64,000 nucleotides of DNA, from positions 96,227 through 160,226 of the forward strand of contig NZ_JAHWFK010000015.1 of the NCBI RefSeq assembly GCF_019710575.1. Direction: 5' to 3'. Source of the stretch: Paractinoplanes polyasparticus (GTDB taxonomy: Bacteria > Actinomycetota > Actinomycetes > Mycobacteriales > Micromonosporaceae). The translations under genes were made by a program, and so were the position numbers. Position 1 is the first letter of the stretch. Every line of letters begins with the position of its first letter. The notes beneath the pieces were generated by a model that saw only the letters and a list, made by a program, of their open reading frames with translations, was not told where the DNA came from and did no database searches. Positions 1-7,376 of this stretch are shown here, piece by piece.

Positions 1-1
1 C

Positions 2-310
2 GAGCTTCTTCCGTACGCGGCGGCCTTCGTCCACCACTCCGGGGCGGGCAGCATCCTCGGCGGGCTGGCCGCGGGCGTTCCCCAACTGGCCACACCGGGC
101 GCCGGCGACCGTCGCCACAACGCCGAGCTGCTCGCCCGGCGGGGAGCCGGGCTGGCGGTCGAGGCCAAGGCGATCACCGCGGCCGACCTGACCCGCCTGC
201 TGACCGACGAGTCGCTCCGCGCCGCGGCTCAGCAGGTGGCGGCCGAGATCGCCGCCATGCCCGCGCCGGAGTCGGTCGTGGCCGAGCTCGGAAGGCTGGC
301 CCGCGCTTGA
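2..310 (+). CDS. Glycosyltransferase, GT1/MGT family (3' part only)
   Basis: The window opens inside this gene; 102 codons and a TGA stop are visible. The residues HHSGAGSILGGLAAGVPQ, followed by a Pro, an Asp and an Asn-Ala pair, match the nucleotide-sugar-binding signature near the C-terminus of GT-B enzymes of family GT1 (macrolide, antibiotic and sterol glycosyltransferases). The family transfers an activated sugar to a small acceptor; neither sugar nor acceptor can be read from this piece. It converges on the MarR gene with about 100 bp between. The family call is firm; the substrate is unknown because the acceptor-binding half lies outside the window. Confidence 0.85.
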   Translation, partial: ELLPYAAAFVHHSGAGSILGGLAAGVPQLATPGAGDRRHNAELLARRGAGLAVEAKAITAADLTRLLTDESLRAAAQQVAAEIAAMPAPESVVAELGRLARA

Positions 311-407
311 GGCCTGTCCGGGCGACCGGCCTTGCCCGGGCGGTGTTTCGGGCGGGGAAAAGGCGGCCGGACCAGGCGCTCTGCGGCTGAGGCCCGTATC
401 GGCGCTC

Positions 408-866
408 TCACCCCTCCTCCTCGGGCTCCCGCAGCGAACGGATCATGCTCCGCAGAGTGGTCCGCGCAGCCGACTGCTCGGCCTCGGTCAGACCGCTCAG
501 CATCCTGACCTCGACACTGCGGACCGCGGCGGACGCCTTCGCGAGGCTTCGCCGTCCGCGTGGCGTGAGCCGCGTCGGTAGAGCCTTCCCCACGGGCGCC
601 TCCGCCGGCCGGGTCACGTACCCGTCCCGTTCCAATGCCTGCAGCAGGACGTTCATCGACTGCCTGGTCACGAACGTGCCCCGCGCCAGCTCGGAGTTCG
701 ACAAGCCCGGGCGTTGCGCCAGCAGCTCGAGGCAGGAGTAGTGCGTCACGGTCATGCCCAGCGGCCGCAGCACCGCCTCCATGGCTGCACGGAGAACGCT
801 GGACGTCTCTTTCAGCAGGTAGCCGAGTGAAGTTCCCAGGTCGACGCCCGCGTCGTCTTGACTCAT
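408..866 (-). CDS. MarR family transcriptional regulator
   Basis: A 152-residue protein of typical MarR length. The winged helix-turn-helix spans about residues 55-90, with SNSELARGTFVTRQSMNVLL as helix-turn-helix and ERDGYVTR leading into the wing. MarR dimers bind palindromes and usually repress the divergent neighbour until a ligand or oxidant releases them. Here the start codon lies inside a perfect 7-4-7 inverted repeat, and a related repeat lies just upstream of the divergent VOC gene. Autorepression and control of that gene are therefore likely (inference). The inducing ligand is unknown. Confidence 0.92.
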   Translation of the reverse strand: MSQDDAGVDLGTSLGYLLKETSSVLRAAMEAVLRPLGMTVTHYSCLELLAQRPGLSNSELARGTFVTRQSMNVLLQALERDGYVTRPAEAPVGKALPTRLTPRGRRSLAKASAAVRSVEVRMLSGLTEAEQSAARTTLRSMIRSLREPEEEG

Positions 867-882
867 GTCAGCATTCTGACAT
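865..882. promoter_or_regulatory. Candidate MarR operator 1 (7-4-7 palindrome)
   Basis: Perfect inverted repeat ATGTCAG-CATT-CTGACAT. The left arm contains the start codon of the minus-strand MarR gene, so bound protein would block its own transcription or translation start. Its centre is 28 bp from that of the second palindrome, which has the same core. The role is inferred from position and symmetry. Confidence 0.7.
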
Positions 883-893
883 AGCCTTGCACA

Positions 894-909
894 TGTCAGT
901 AAACTGACA
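894..909. promoter_or_regulatory. Candidate MarR operator 2 (6-4-6 palindrome)
   Basis: Inverted repeat TGTCAG-TAAA-CTGACA with the same half-site as the repeat at 865-882. It ends 6 bp before the Shine-Dalgarno sequence GAAGGAG (916-922) of the VOC gene. Bound regulator would overlap the promoter or transcription start of that gene. Confidence 0.68.
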
Positions 910-929
910 CGTAGCGAAGGAGCACCATC

Positions 930-1298
930 ATGCCGGTCACCGGCCCCGACTTCATCTCCCTGCAGGCTCGCGACCTCGACGCCTCACGCGCGTTCTACGA
1001 GAGGTACCTCGGCCTCGTACGTTCTCCGGCCGGCCCTCCGCACGCCGTCGTCTTCGAGACGAAGCCGATCGCTTTCGCCCTCCGCGACATCGTCCCCGGC
1101 ACCGATCTCGCGTCCGTCCCGCAGCCCGGCATCGGCGCGGCGATCTGGCTCCACGCCACAGACGTCCAGGACATCCACGACGCCCTCGTCGCCGACGGCC
1201 ACACGATCGTGGCCGCACCGATCGACGGACCCTTCGGCCGGACGTTCACCTTCGCCGACCCCGACGGCTACCACGTCACCCTCCACGACCGCGCCTGA
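930..1298 (+). CDS. VOC (glyoxalase/bleomycin-resistance fold) family protein
   Basis: 122 residues, the usual length of a single VOC module. It opens with DFISLQARDLDASRAFYERY, the first beta-alpha-beta unit, and ends with GRTFTFADPDGYHVTLHD, the typical closing motif. VOC proteins are metal-dependent lyases, dioxygenases or antibiotic-binding proteins; the substrate cannot be read here. The ATG has GAAGGAG seven bases upstream. It is divergent from the MarR gene across two palindromes, so expression is probably released by the MarR ligand. A detoxification or drug-sequestration role is possible. Confidence 0.88.
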   Translation: MPVTGPDFISLQARDLDASRAFYERYLGLVRSPAGPPHAVVFETKPIAFALRDIVPGTDLASVPQPGIGAAIWLHATDVQDIHDALVADGHTIVAAPIDGPFGRTFTFADPDGYHVTLHDRA

Positions 1299-1451
1299 CC
1301 GGCCGGCGCCGTCGCGCAGCAACGACGGCCGGGTGTTGTCCGGCCGGACGCTCAACGGCGGACCCGGCCGGCTGACCGACATGCTTGACCGCGATGACGT
1401 CGCCCGCCGCCAGATCGGTACGGCCACCGCCGCCACCGGCTGCCTGGATCG

Positions 1452-2051
1452 GTGTGGCCAGATGCCCGGCGCTGGCACGAGCCGGAGTCATTGCTGTGCG
1501 ACGATGCGGCCGTGGACTCGCTGACCGCGATGGGGCTGGGGCTCGACTACGGGGATCTTCGGCTCGGCCGGACGACTCAGGCCTGGCTGGATGCCGGCGG
1601 CGATCTGCGGACGCGAGTGGTGGAAGGCCTGCATGGTTCGGCAGCGCAGGTAGAGCTGGTCGGATCGTCGTCCGTTCCCGGTCTCCTTGCCAAGCCGATC
1701 ATCGACCTGGCGGTCGGCCTCGCTGTGAAGCAGCCGATCTCGCCCGTGACGGCAAGGCTGGAGGCCGATGGATGGATCTACCGGGGCGACGCAGGTGACC
1801 AGGGAGGGCATGTTTTTGTTCTCGAGTGCCGACCATGGCATCGAGTCGCCCATCTGCACGTGGTTGATCGTGACGGCGACCAATGGCGCGCGTACCTGCG
1901 CTTGCGCGAGATTCTCAGGCGCAGCGCACGGGCACGGGAACGATATGAAGCGGTGAAGCTGAGGCTGGCCGAGCAGAGGCCCGTCGACCGGAAGGCATAC
2001 ACCGACGGCAAGTCCGCGGTCGTGGCGTCGATCATCGAAGAAGCGTCCTGA
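1452..2051 (+). CDS. GrpB family protein (nucleotidyltransferase-like, UPF0157)
   Basis: GrpB proteins have a polymerase-beta-like nucleotidyltransferase fold; the biochemical role is mostly unknown. VGSSSVPGLLAKPIIDLAVG is the family signature, followed by GGHVFVLE and a His-rich stretch (RPWHRVAHLHVV). The frame opens with GTG at 1452. Alternative starts are GTG 1512 and ATG 1530; the last would give 173 residues beginning at the conserved LGLDYGDLRLG and may be the true one. No strong Shine-Dalgarno sequence decides. The gene stands alone, facing the DMT transporter. About 220 bp between 2052 and 2271 hold no feature I recognise. Confidence 0.85.
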   Translation: MWPDARRWHEPESLLCDDAAVDSLTAMGLGLDYGDLRLGRTTQAWLDAGGDLRTRVVEGLHGSAAQVELVGSSSVPGLLAKPIIDLAVGLAVKQPISPVTARLEADGWIYRGDAGDQGGHVFVLECRPWHRVAHLHVVDRDGDQWRAYLRLREILRRSARARERYEAVKLRLAEQRPVDRKAYTDGKSAVVASIIEEAS

Positions 2052-2271
2052 TCGGTCTCCTTCCCCTGAGGAATCAGCCGGATCCGCTCGGGGAAACATG
2101 AAACCGGCCGGACCCGTTCGACAGCGATCCTGGGTCCGACAAAGGCGGTCCGCAGCATGCCGGCGTTCGGTTGTGTCGCGGTCGATGAGGTTGCCCAGGT
2201 GCCAGCACATCGGGGCGTCGTCGGCAGCACGCGAGCTTGTCGTGTAGGCACCGCGCCGGGCCGGACCGAGA

Positions 2272-3225
2272 TCAATTGTTGCGTGCGGTGGCGAGCTCGT
2301 TCTGGATCGGGTGCTGGGCGGGGCTCGTGCGGGTGCGTTGGGTCAGGATCACGCACAGCAGCACCAGTAGGGCCACGGCCAGCGCGGCCGGTGGGACTGT
2401 CTCGCCCAGGAGCAGGGCCGACCAGAGCAGGGTCAGGACGGGCTGACCCAATTGGATCTGGCCGACCCGGGCCACGCCGCCGCGGGCCAAGCCGGCGTAC
2501 CAGGCGAAGAAGCCCAGAAACATCGAGACGACGGTCAGGTAGGCGAAGGCCGTCCAGGACTGTGCGGTGCCGTGCGGCGGATGGACAGTCGCGCTGACCA
2601 ACGTGACCGGCAGGGTGGCGGGCAGAGCGAGCAGCAGCGCCCAGCAGATGGTCCGGGCGCCGCCCAGTTCGCGGGACAGGGCGCCGCCCTCGGCGTAGCC
2701 CAGTCCGCACAGGACGACGGCGGCCAGCAGGAACAGGTCGGCGGGGGAGAGGGCGCCGCTGGTGGCGCCGGTGGCCGCGACGAAAGCCAGCACCGAGAGC
2801 AGGCCCGTGACGGCGGCCAGCCAGAAGGCTCGCGGTGGGCGTTCGCCGGCGCGCAGGACGGCGAAGACGGCGGTCATCGCGGGCAGCACGGTGATGACCA
2901 CGGCGCCGTGCGCGGACGTCTGGGTGGTCAGGGCCAGGGAGGTGAACAGCGGAAAGCCGACGACCACGCCCAGCGCGGCGACCGACAGGCGGCGCCACTG
3001 TCGCGGGGTGGGCCGGGGCGCGCGGGTGAGCCACAGGTAGGCCGCAGCCAGTCCGGCCGCTCCCACGGCGCGGCCGAACGCCACGAACCACGGGTCGAGC
3101 TCGTGCACGGCCAGGCGGGTGGCCGGCAGCGACAGGCTGAACGCCAGCACGCCCAGTGCGCCCAGGGCCAGGCCGCCGGGCGGCGTTATCGTTCGCGGCT
3201 CGATAGCGCTACTCTGTGCTTTCAT
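2272..3225 (-). CDS. EamA/DMT family transporter
   Basis: 317 residues with about ten hydrophobic segments arranged as two five-helix EamA repeats, the layout of drug/metabolite exporters. The second repeat is recognisable by TVVSMFLGFFAWYAGLARGG and a following GQIQLGQPVLTLLWSALLLGE motif. Exporters of this type move amino acids, nucleotides or drugs out of the cell; the substrate is unknown. It is divergent from a MocR regulator, a common pairing in which the regulator controls the transporter. The ATG start overlaps that of the MocR gene by two bases, so each gene's promoter must lie in the other's coding sequence unless one start is misplaced. Confidence 0.9.
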   Translation of the reverse strand: MKAQSSAIEPRTITPPGGLALGALGVLAFSLSLPATRLAVHELDPWFVAFGRAVGAAGLAAAYLWLTRAPRPTPRQWRRLSVAALGVVVGFPLFTSLALTTQTSAHGAVVITVLPAMTAVFAVLRAGERPPRAFWLAAVTGLLSVLAFVAATGATSGALSPADLFLLAAVVLCGLGYAEGGALSRELGGARTICWALLLALPATLPVTLVSATVHPPHGTAQSWTAFAYLTVVSMFLGFFAWYAGLARGGVARVGQIQLGQPVLTLLWSALLLGETVPPAALAVALLVLLCVILTQRTRTSPAQHPIQNELATARNN

Positions 3226-4624
3226 GAATGACGGTAACGCAGCCGCGCGTGTTATCCAAGATCTGCGCGGTGCGGTGAGCTCGGCCGCGGCCGGGTCGCG
3301 GCTTCCTTCCGTACGGGAATTGACCGCACGCCATCAGGCGTCGCCCGTCACCGTGGCCGCCGCGATTCGCGCCCTGGTCAAGGAGGGCCTGGTCGAGACG
3401 CGTCCGGGGCAGGGCACGTTCGTGGCCCGGCGAGCGGCCGCGACCGGGCCGGCGCCCGACCTGTCGTGGCAGACCGTGGCGCTGGGCGCGCGGCGGCCGG
3501 GCGAGGACGAGCTGCAGGCGTTACTGGCTACGCCGCCGGCCGGGGCGATTCCGCTGTCCGGGGGCTATCTGGAACCGGAACTTCAACCGGCGGTGGCGCT
3601 CGGGGCGGCGCTGGCGCGGGTGGCGCGGCAACCGGCGGCCTGGCAGCGCGGACCGGCGGAAGGGCGAGCTGACCTGCGGGCCTGGTTCGCCGCCGCGATC
3701 GGCCTGCGGGCAGACGACATGGTGATCTGCCCCGGCGGGCAGGCGGCGCTTTCGTCGGCGTTCCGAGCGCTGGCCGCGCCGGGCGACACGCTGCTGGTGG
3801 AGTCCCCGACCTATCTGGGCGCGCTCGCGTCAGCCCGGGCGGCGGGTCTGCGCGTCGTGCCGGTGCCCGCCGACGCCGACGGCGTGCTGCCGGACCAGTT
3901 GGCGGCGGCGTTCGCGAGGACGGGCTCGCGGCTGTTCTATTGCCAGCCGCTGCACGCCAACCCGACCGGCGCGAGCTTGGCGGCGGACCGCAGGAGCGTG
4001 GTGCTGTCGGCCGTACGGGAAGCCGGGGCCTTCTTGATCGAGGACGACTATGCCCGCGACCTGACGATCGACGGGGATCCGCCACCGCCGCTGGCTCGGG
4101 AGGAGGCCGACGGGCATGTGATCTATCTGCGGTCGCTGACCAAGTCGGCCGCTCCCGGGCTGCGGATCGCTGCCGTCGGCGCGCGCGGGCCGGCCGGTGC
4201 GCGCTTGCGGGCGGTGCGGTTGGTCGACGAGTTGTTCGTGGCCGGGCCATTGCAGCAGGCCGCGCTCGAGTTCGTCACCTCGCCGGTCTGGGACCGGCAT
4301 CGCCGGCAGCTACGGACGGCGTTGTCGGCGCGGCGCGACGCGTTGCTGTCGGCGCTGCACCGTCACCTGCCGGCGATCGCCGCGCCGAGACCCAGGGGCG
4401 GACTGCACCTCTGGGTACGCCTGGACGAGGGCCTCGACGACGTCCGGGTGGCCGCCGCGGCCGCGACCGAGGGCGTGATCGTCTTTCCGGGACGCCCCTG
4501 GTTCGCGGCCGAGGCGCCCGCGTCCCACCTGCGGCTGACCTACGCGGCGGCCCCGCCCGATCTGATGGACGAGGCCGTCCGCCGGCTCAGCGCAGCGATC
4601 GCAGCGTCGCGTCCAACGTCGTGA
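3224..4624 (+). CDS. MocR-type regulator: GntR winged helix fused to PLP aminotransferase domain
   Basis: 466 residues from ATG 3224; the frame stays open further upstream but that part lies antisense to the transporter. The N-terminal winged helix includes SRLPSVRELTARHQASPVTV and ends in the GntR motif RPGQGTFVARR. The rest is a fold-type I aminotransferase domain with the Schiff-base lysine at about residue 307 (SLTKSAAPGLRIAAVG). MocR proteins sense PLP or PLP-amino acid adducts and usually act on a neighbouring divergent gene, here the DMT transporter. A TACTCT hexamer (3210-3215) about 9 bases before the ATG fits a leaderless promoter. The last 38 bases overlap the convergent VOC gene. 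Confidence 0.9.
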   Translation: MNDGNAAARVIQDLRGAVSSAAAGSRLPSVRELTARHQASPVTVAAAIRALVKEGLVETRPGQGTFVARRAAATGPAPDLSWQTVALGARRPGEDELQALLATPPAGAIPLSGGYLEPELQPAVALGAALARVARQPAAWQRGPAEGRADLRAWFAAAIGLRADDMVICPGGQAALSSAFRALAAPGDTLLVESPTYLGALASARAAGLRVVPVPADADGVLPDQLAAAFARTGSRLFYCQPLHANPTGASLAADRRSVVLSAVREAGAFLIEDDYARDLTIDGDPPPPLAREEADGHVIYLRSLTKSAAPGLRIAAVGARGPAGARLRAVRLVDELFVAGPLQQAALEFVTSPVWDRHRRQLRTALSARRDALLSALHRHLPAIAAPRPRGGLHLWVRLDEGLDDVRVAAAAATEGVIVFPGRPWFAAEAPASHLRLTYAAAPPDLMDEAVRRLSAAIAASRPTS

Positions 4625-5066
4625 AGATGGTGTCCGAGCCCTCGTCGTCCCAGTGCGGCACCGGATCCGGCCGGCCGGGCGCCGGCGCGTACAACCACCA
4701 GAGGTTCTGCCAGGGATCGAGCATGCGGCCGAGCGTCGTCCCGCCGTAGAAGGGCGTCGCCGGGGTGACCACGGTGGCGCCGTGGCCGGTCGCGCGCTCG
4801 AGCAGGGCGCTGACGTCCTCGACCCACACTTGCAGCAGCCCGGGCCGCAGCGGCCAGCCCTGCTGCCGGTCGACGATCATCAGGTCGACCGCCCCCAGCC
4901 GGACCTCGGAGTGGATCAGCGTCCCGTCCGGCATCTCCGTGTGCGCCGCCTCGGTCTCGGCCACCTCGAAGACCTCGGACACGAAGGTGATCAGACCGGC
5001 GGCGTTCTCCACCATGACGAACGGGTTCAGAACGGCGCCCTCGGCCGGCGTGTGCAGAATGCTCAT
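4587..5066 (-). CDS. VOC family protein
   Basis: About 159 residues from ATG 5066; GTG 5072 is two codons upstream. The fold is suggested by NPFVMVENAAGLITFVSEVF at the start, HSEVRLGAVDLMIVD in the middle and FYGGTTLGRMLDPWQNLWWL near the end, a PhnB/YdeM-like single module. The function is not known; such proteins are often annotated as glyoxalase/bleomycin-resistance relatives. It converges with the MocR gene and the reading frames overlap by 38 bp. Confidence 0.85.
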   Translation of the reverse strand: MSILHTPAEGAVLNPFVMVENAAGLITFVSEVFEVAETEAAHTEMPDGTLIHSEVRLGAVDLMIVDRQQGWPLRPGLLQVWVEDVSALLERATGHGATVVTPATPFYGGTTLGRMLDPWQNLWWLYAPAPGRPDPVPHWDDEGSDTIFTTLDATLRSLR

Positions 5067-5169
5067 ACCCACCAGCGAAGCAGCCGTTCCGGTCAGTTCC
5101 TGACCGTTTGTGTACGTGCGCGTTCGTGGTCGCTCTGGCGGGGCCCGGAGGGAGTCCGGTGTGGTCCGG

Positions 5170-5700
5170 TGTCGCCTGGCCCTCGGAGACCTCGTAGGCC
5201 CGCTCGCGCAGGGCGCGCGTCATCTCGGACTGCTTCTCCGGAAGCACGATGGTTCCGATGTCCGGGCGGGTTGCGGCGTACGCCAGTTCCTGGAGCCGTT
5301 CGACGACCGGCCAGGACGTCTCGCCGCCCAGGTCCGGGGCTGAGCCAGAGCTCGTCGATGTGCCGGCCCCGCAGGGACTCGAAAAGGCCGATCCCCGCGG
5401 CGCTGGACGGAGCGCGTGCCGGCCGTCGACGAACTCACGATCGGGGTCGACCAGAACGATCAACCGGCGGAACCGTGACGCCTGACCGACGGCCAAGAAG
5501 GTCAGCCAGAGGCTGATACCGACGAGAAGAAGGCCGGCAAACCCCAGAAATCCTCGCGGCATGCCGCGATCGCTGCTCAGCTCGCCGAAGTCGGTGACGA
5601 AGCCGAGCGGGTCGGCCGGGTTGTACCAGATTCCCGGTGTGGCTCCCGCCGGAATGCACGCCGGTTGCAGCGCACCACTTCCTCGTGAGTGTCACGGACA
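5170..5700 (-). pseudogene. Remnant of a membrane protein (DUF3592-like), frameshifted
   Basis: Reading the minus strand downward, one frame gives PGIWYNPADPLGFVTDFGEL, then a transmembrane segment around GFAGLLLVGISLWLTFL (ATG 5562) and basic residues. That order, a short extracytoplasmic stretch with a Y-x-PADP motif and then a helix, recalls DUF3592 proteins. No start codon precedes PGIWYNPADP before an in-frame stop. Near 5400-5340 the natural peptide GIGLFESLRGRHIDELWLSP lies in a different frame, and sense resumes in the first frame with VVERLQELAYAATRPDIGTI. This implies an early frameshift or truncation and two compensating shifts. It is a decayed gene unless the assembly has errors; the family assignment is tentative. 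Confidence 0.5.
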
Positions 5701-5718
5701 AGATCGTGACAGGCGTTC

Positions 5719-7194
5719 TCAACTCAGGTGCCGGCGGTACAGGTCGACCAGGCGCTCAAGATAGACCGACGGAGGATAGGCAGCGGTCGCCTGCAACCCA
5801 TTGTGGATAACTCTCGTACGCAAGGCACTGTCATCGAGCATCCGGCGCAGCGCGGCGGCCAGCTCCCGAGGGCCGGCCCCGCAGGTGAACCGAGGCGGCC
5901 CGCCGCCCGGCCGGTCGGCGAGCCCCGGATCGGCCACGACAGCAGGCAGGCCGTGCGCCTCGGCCTCGGCCAGCACGAGGCTCTGCGTGTCGCTTGTGGA
6001 GCAGAAAGCCAGCACATCGGCCGCGCTGAAGAAGGCGGCCACGTCCGCATGCGGCACGGGCGGAACGACGTCGACACTCCTGGACAGCCCGAGCGTCGCC
6101 AAGCGCCGCAGCAGGTTGGCCCGGCCGAGGCGAACCCCGAGCAGAACGAGGCGTGCCTCCGGCTTCTCGTCGAGCAGCAGGGCAAATGCTCGAAGCAGCA
6201 ACTCCGGATTCTTCTCCGCCGTCACCCGCCCCACCGACAAGATGACGCCGCCCGCGCGACTGGGTCGCCCCGAGCCACGGGCCGCACCGACCGACCCGGT
6301 CTGTGCGACGCCGTCCGCGAAAGTCGGCCGCTCCGATTCGTCCCCGGCGTCGTGCGGTCGGTTTTGCGCGTTGTGGGCTGCGGTGCTTGGGCGTTGCGGT
6401 TTGTCGTCGGCGTCGTGCTGTCCGCTCTGCGCGATGTGGAGCGCGGTGCATGACCGCTGCGGTCTGTTGGCGGCATCGTGCGCTCCGATGTGTGGAACGC
6501 GCACGGCGTCGGGGGACGGGTCCGACACGCCAACTGTGCGATCCGGCTCGCTCGTCGCGACGCACGGTTCGAGCGGCGTGGGGGTGTGAACAACGGACGA
6601 GCGCAGGGAGCCGACCGGGGTCGGGAGTACGCAGATCTCCGGGCCGGGGCCGAAGACCGAGAAACCGGCGGCTGTCTTGGCGGAAGGGGCGATTGCTGCG
6701 GTGGCGCGGGCGAACATGCCTTGGCCGAGGGCGGCCAGTCGGCGCTGACGTGCGGCGCCGGGCTGGGCCAGCTCCAGGTACTCCCGGAGCGACCAGCGCA
6801 AGCGCAGCTGCGCCGCGCACCAGGCGGCGCCGATCGGGACCTCCGGATAGATGTCGGCGTAGGCCAGCAGGTCGGTGTGCCAGGTGACGATCAGTGGCAC
6901 CTTCCAGCGGGCCGCCATGCGGAAGCCGGCCATTCCCAGTGGGCCGGTTGTGTGCGCGTGGACAAGATCGGCTGGACGGCAGCGCGGCCACGGTGACGCA
7001 AGGCGTACCTGCCGGCCAGGCACGGGCAGCGAGCGGACGTGGCCCGGCGCCGGCCGGAACGACCAGAACGGGCCGGGCTGATAGAAGTCGACGGTGTGGC
7101 CGGCCGCGCGCAGCAGCGCCACCGTCAATGCGGCCGAGCGGGAGACACCGTCCGGGCGGCCGGCATGGCTGTCGCAGAAATGCGCGATCCTCAC
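5719..7194 (-). CDS. GT4 family glycosyltransferase with a repeat-bearing linker
   Basis: 491 residues, about 100 longer than typical GT4 enzymes. The N-terminal Rossmann half starts MRIAHFCDSHAGRPDGVSRS (a WaaG/PimB-like opening) with VHAHTTGPLG near residue 80. The C-terminal half restarts with GGVILSVGRVTAEKNPELLL near residue 316 and keeps the LVLAEAEAHGLPAVV donor-binding region, with Glu in the usual E-x7-E positions. Between the halves, residues about 200-315 are low-complexity and include three 21-residue tandem repeats. It probably transfers a sugar to a lipid or glycan acceptor at the inner membrane face; substrates are unknown. About 180 bp upstream contains a cluster of TGTTGA/TCAACA motifs. 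Confidence 0.88.
   Translation of the reverse strand: MRIAHFCDSHAGRPDGVSRSAALTVALLRAAGHTVDFYQPGPFWSFRPAPGHVRSLPVPGRQVRLASPWPRCRPADLVHAHTTGPLGMAGFRMAARWKVPLIVTWHTDLLAYADIYPEVPIGAAWCAAQLRLRWSLREYLELAQPGAARQRRLAALGQGMFARATAAIAPSAKTAAGFSVFGPGPEICVLPTPVGSLRSSVVHTPTPLEPCVATSEPDRTVGVSDPSPDAVRVPHIGAHDAANRPQRSCTALHIAQSGQHDADDKPQRPSTAAHNAQNRPHDAGDESERPTFADGVAQTGSVGAARGSGRPSRAGGVILSVGRVTAEKNPELLLRAFALLLDEKPEARLVLLGVRLGRANLLRRLATLGLSRSVDVVPPVPHADVAAFFSAADVLAFCSTSDTQSLVLAEAEAHGLPAVVADPGLADRPGGGPPRFTCGAGPRELAAALRRMLDDSALRTRVIHNGLQATAAYPPSVYLERLVDLYRRHLS
6295..6483 (-). repeat. Three 63-bp (21-residue) tandem repeats inside the GT4 gene
   Basis: Residues 238-300 of the GT4 protein divide into three units of exactly 21 residues, with His-Asp-Ala recurring at residues 239, 260 and 281. 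Unit features are HDAxxxxxRP in the first half and a VAQTG or IAQSG-like end. The units are imperfect (for example HDAANRPQR, HDADDKPQR, HDAGDESER), so the expansion is not recent. The stretch lies between the two Rossmann domains and should be a flexible polar linker. Confidence 0.8.
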
Positions 7195-7311
7195 GGGCCG
7201 TCATCGTAGAGATGATCGTCGAAGTTCACCCGAACGCCGAGGCGGCATGCTGGCCATCGCGCTGACCGCGACGACGGCGACCGTGCTGATCGCGACGACG
7301 GCGGGGCTCTC

Positions 7312-7365
7312 ATGTTGACTTGACTTGACGTGTTGATTCAGTCGTCAACATTGAATCCATGTTGA
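7312..7365. promoter_or_regulatory. Cluster of TGTTGA/TCAACA motifs upstream of the GT4 gene
   Basis: An AT-richer patch in GC-rich DNA. TGTTGA occurs at 7313-7318, 7331-7336 and 7360-7365 and its complement TCAACA at 7345-7350. Two inverted repeats share the central arm: TGTTGA-N8-TCAACA (7331-7350) and TCAACAT-N7-ATGTTGA (7345-7365). It lies 120-170 bp upstream of the GT4 start and just beyond the end of the acyltransferase gene. A regulator-binding region is plausible; no regulator gene is adjacent. Confidence 0.4.
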
Positions 7366-7376
7366 TTGGCGTGTCG

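Noticed and set aside
2052..2271. Possible gene remnant between GrpB and the DMT transporter
   Set aside because: Several short frames exist but none has a start, ribosome site or recognisable peptide block.
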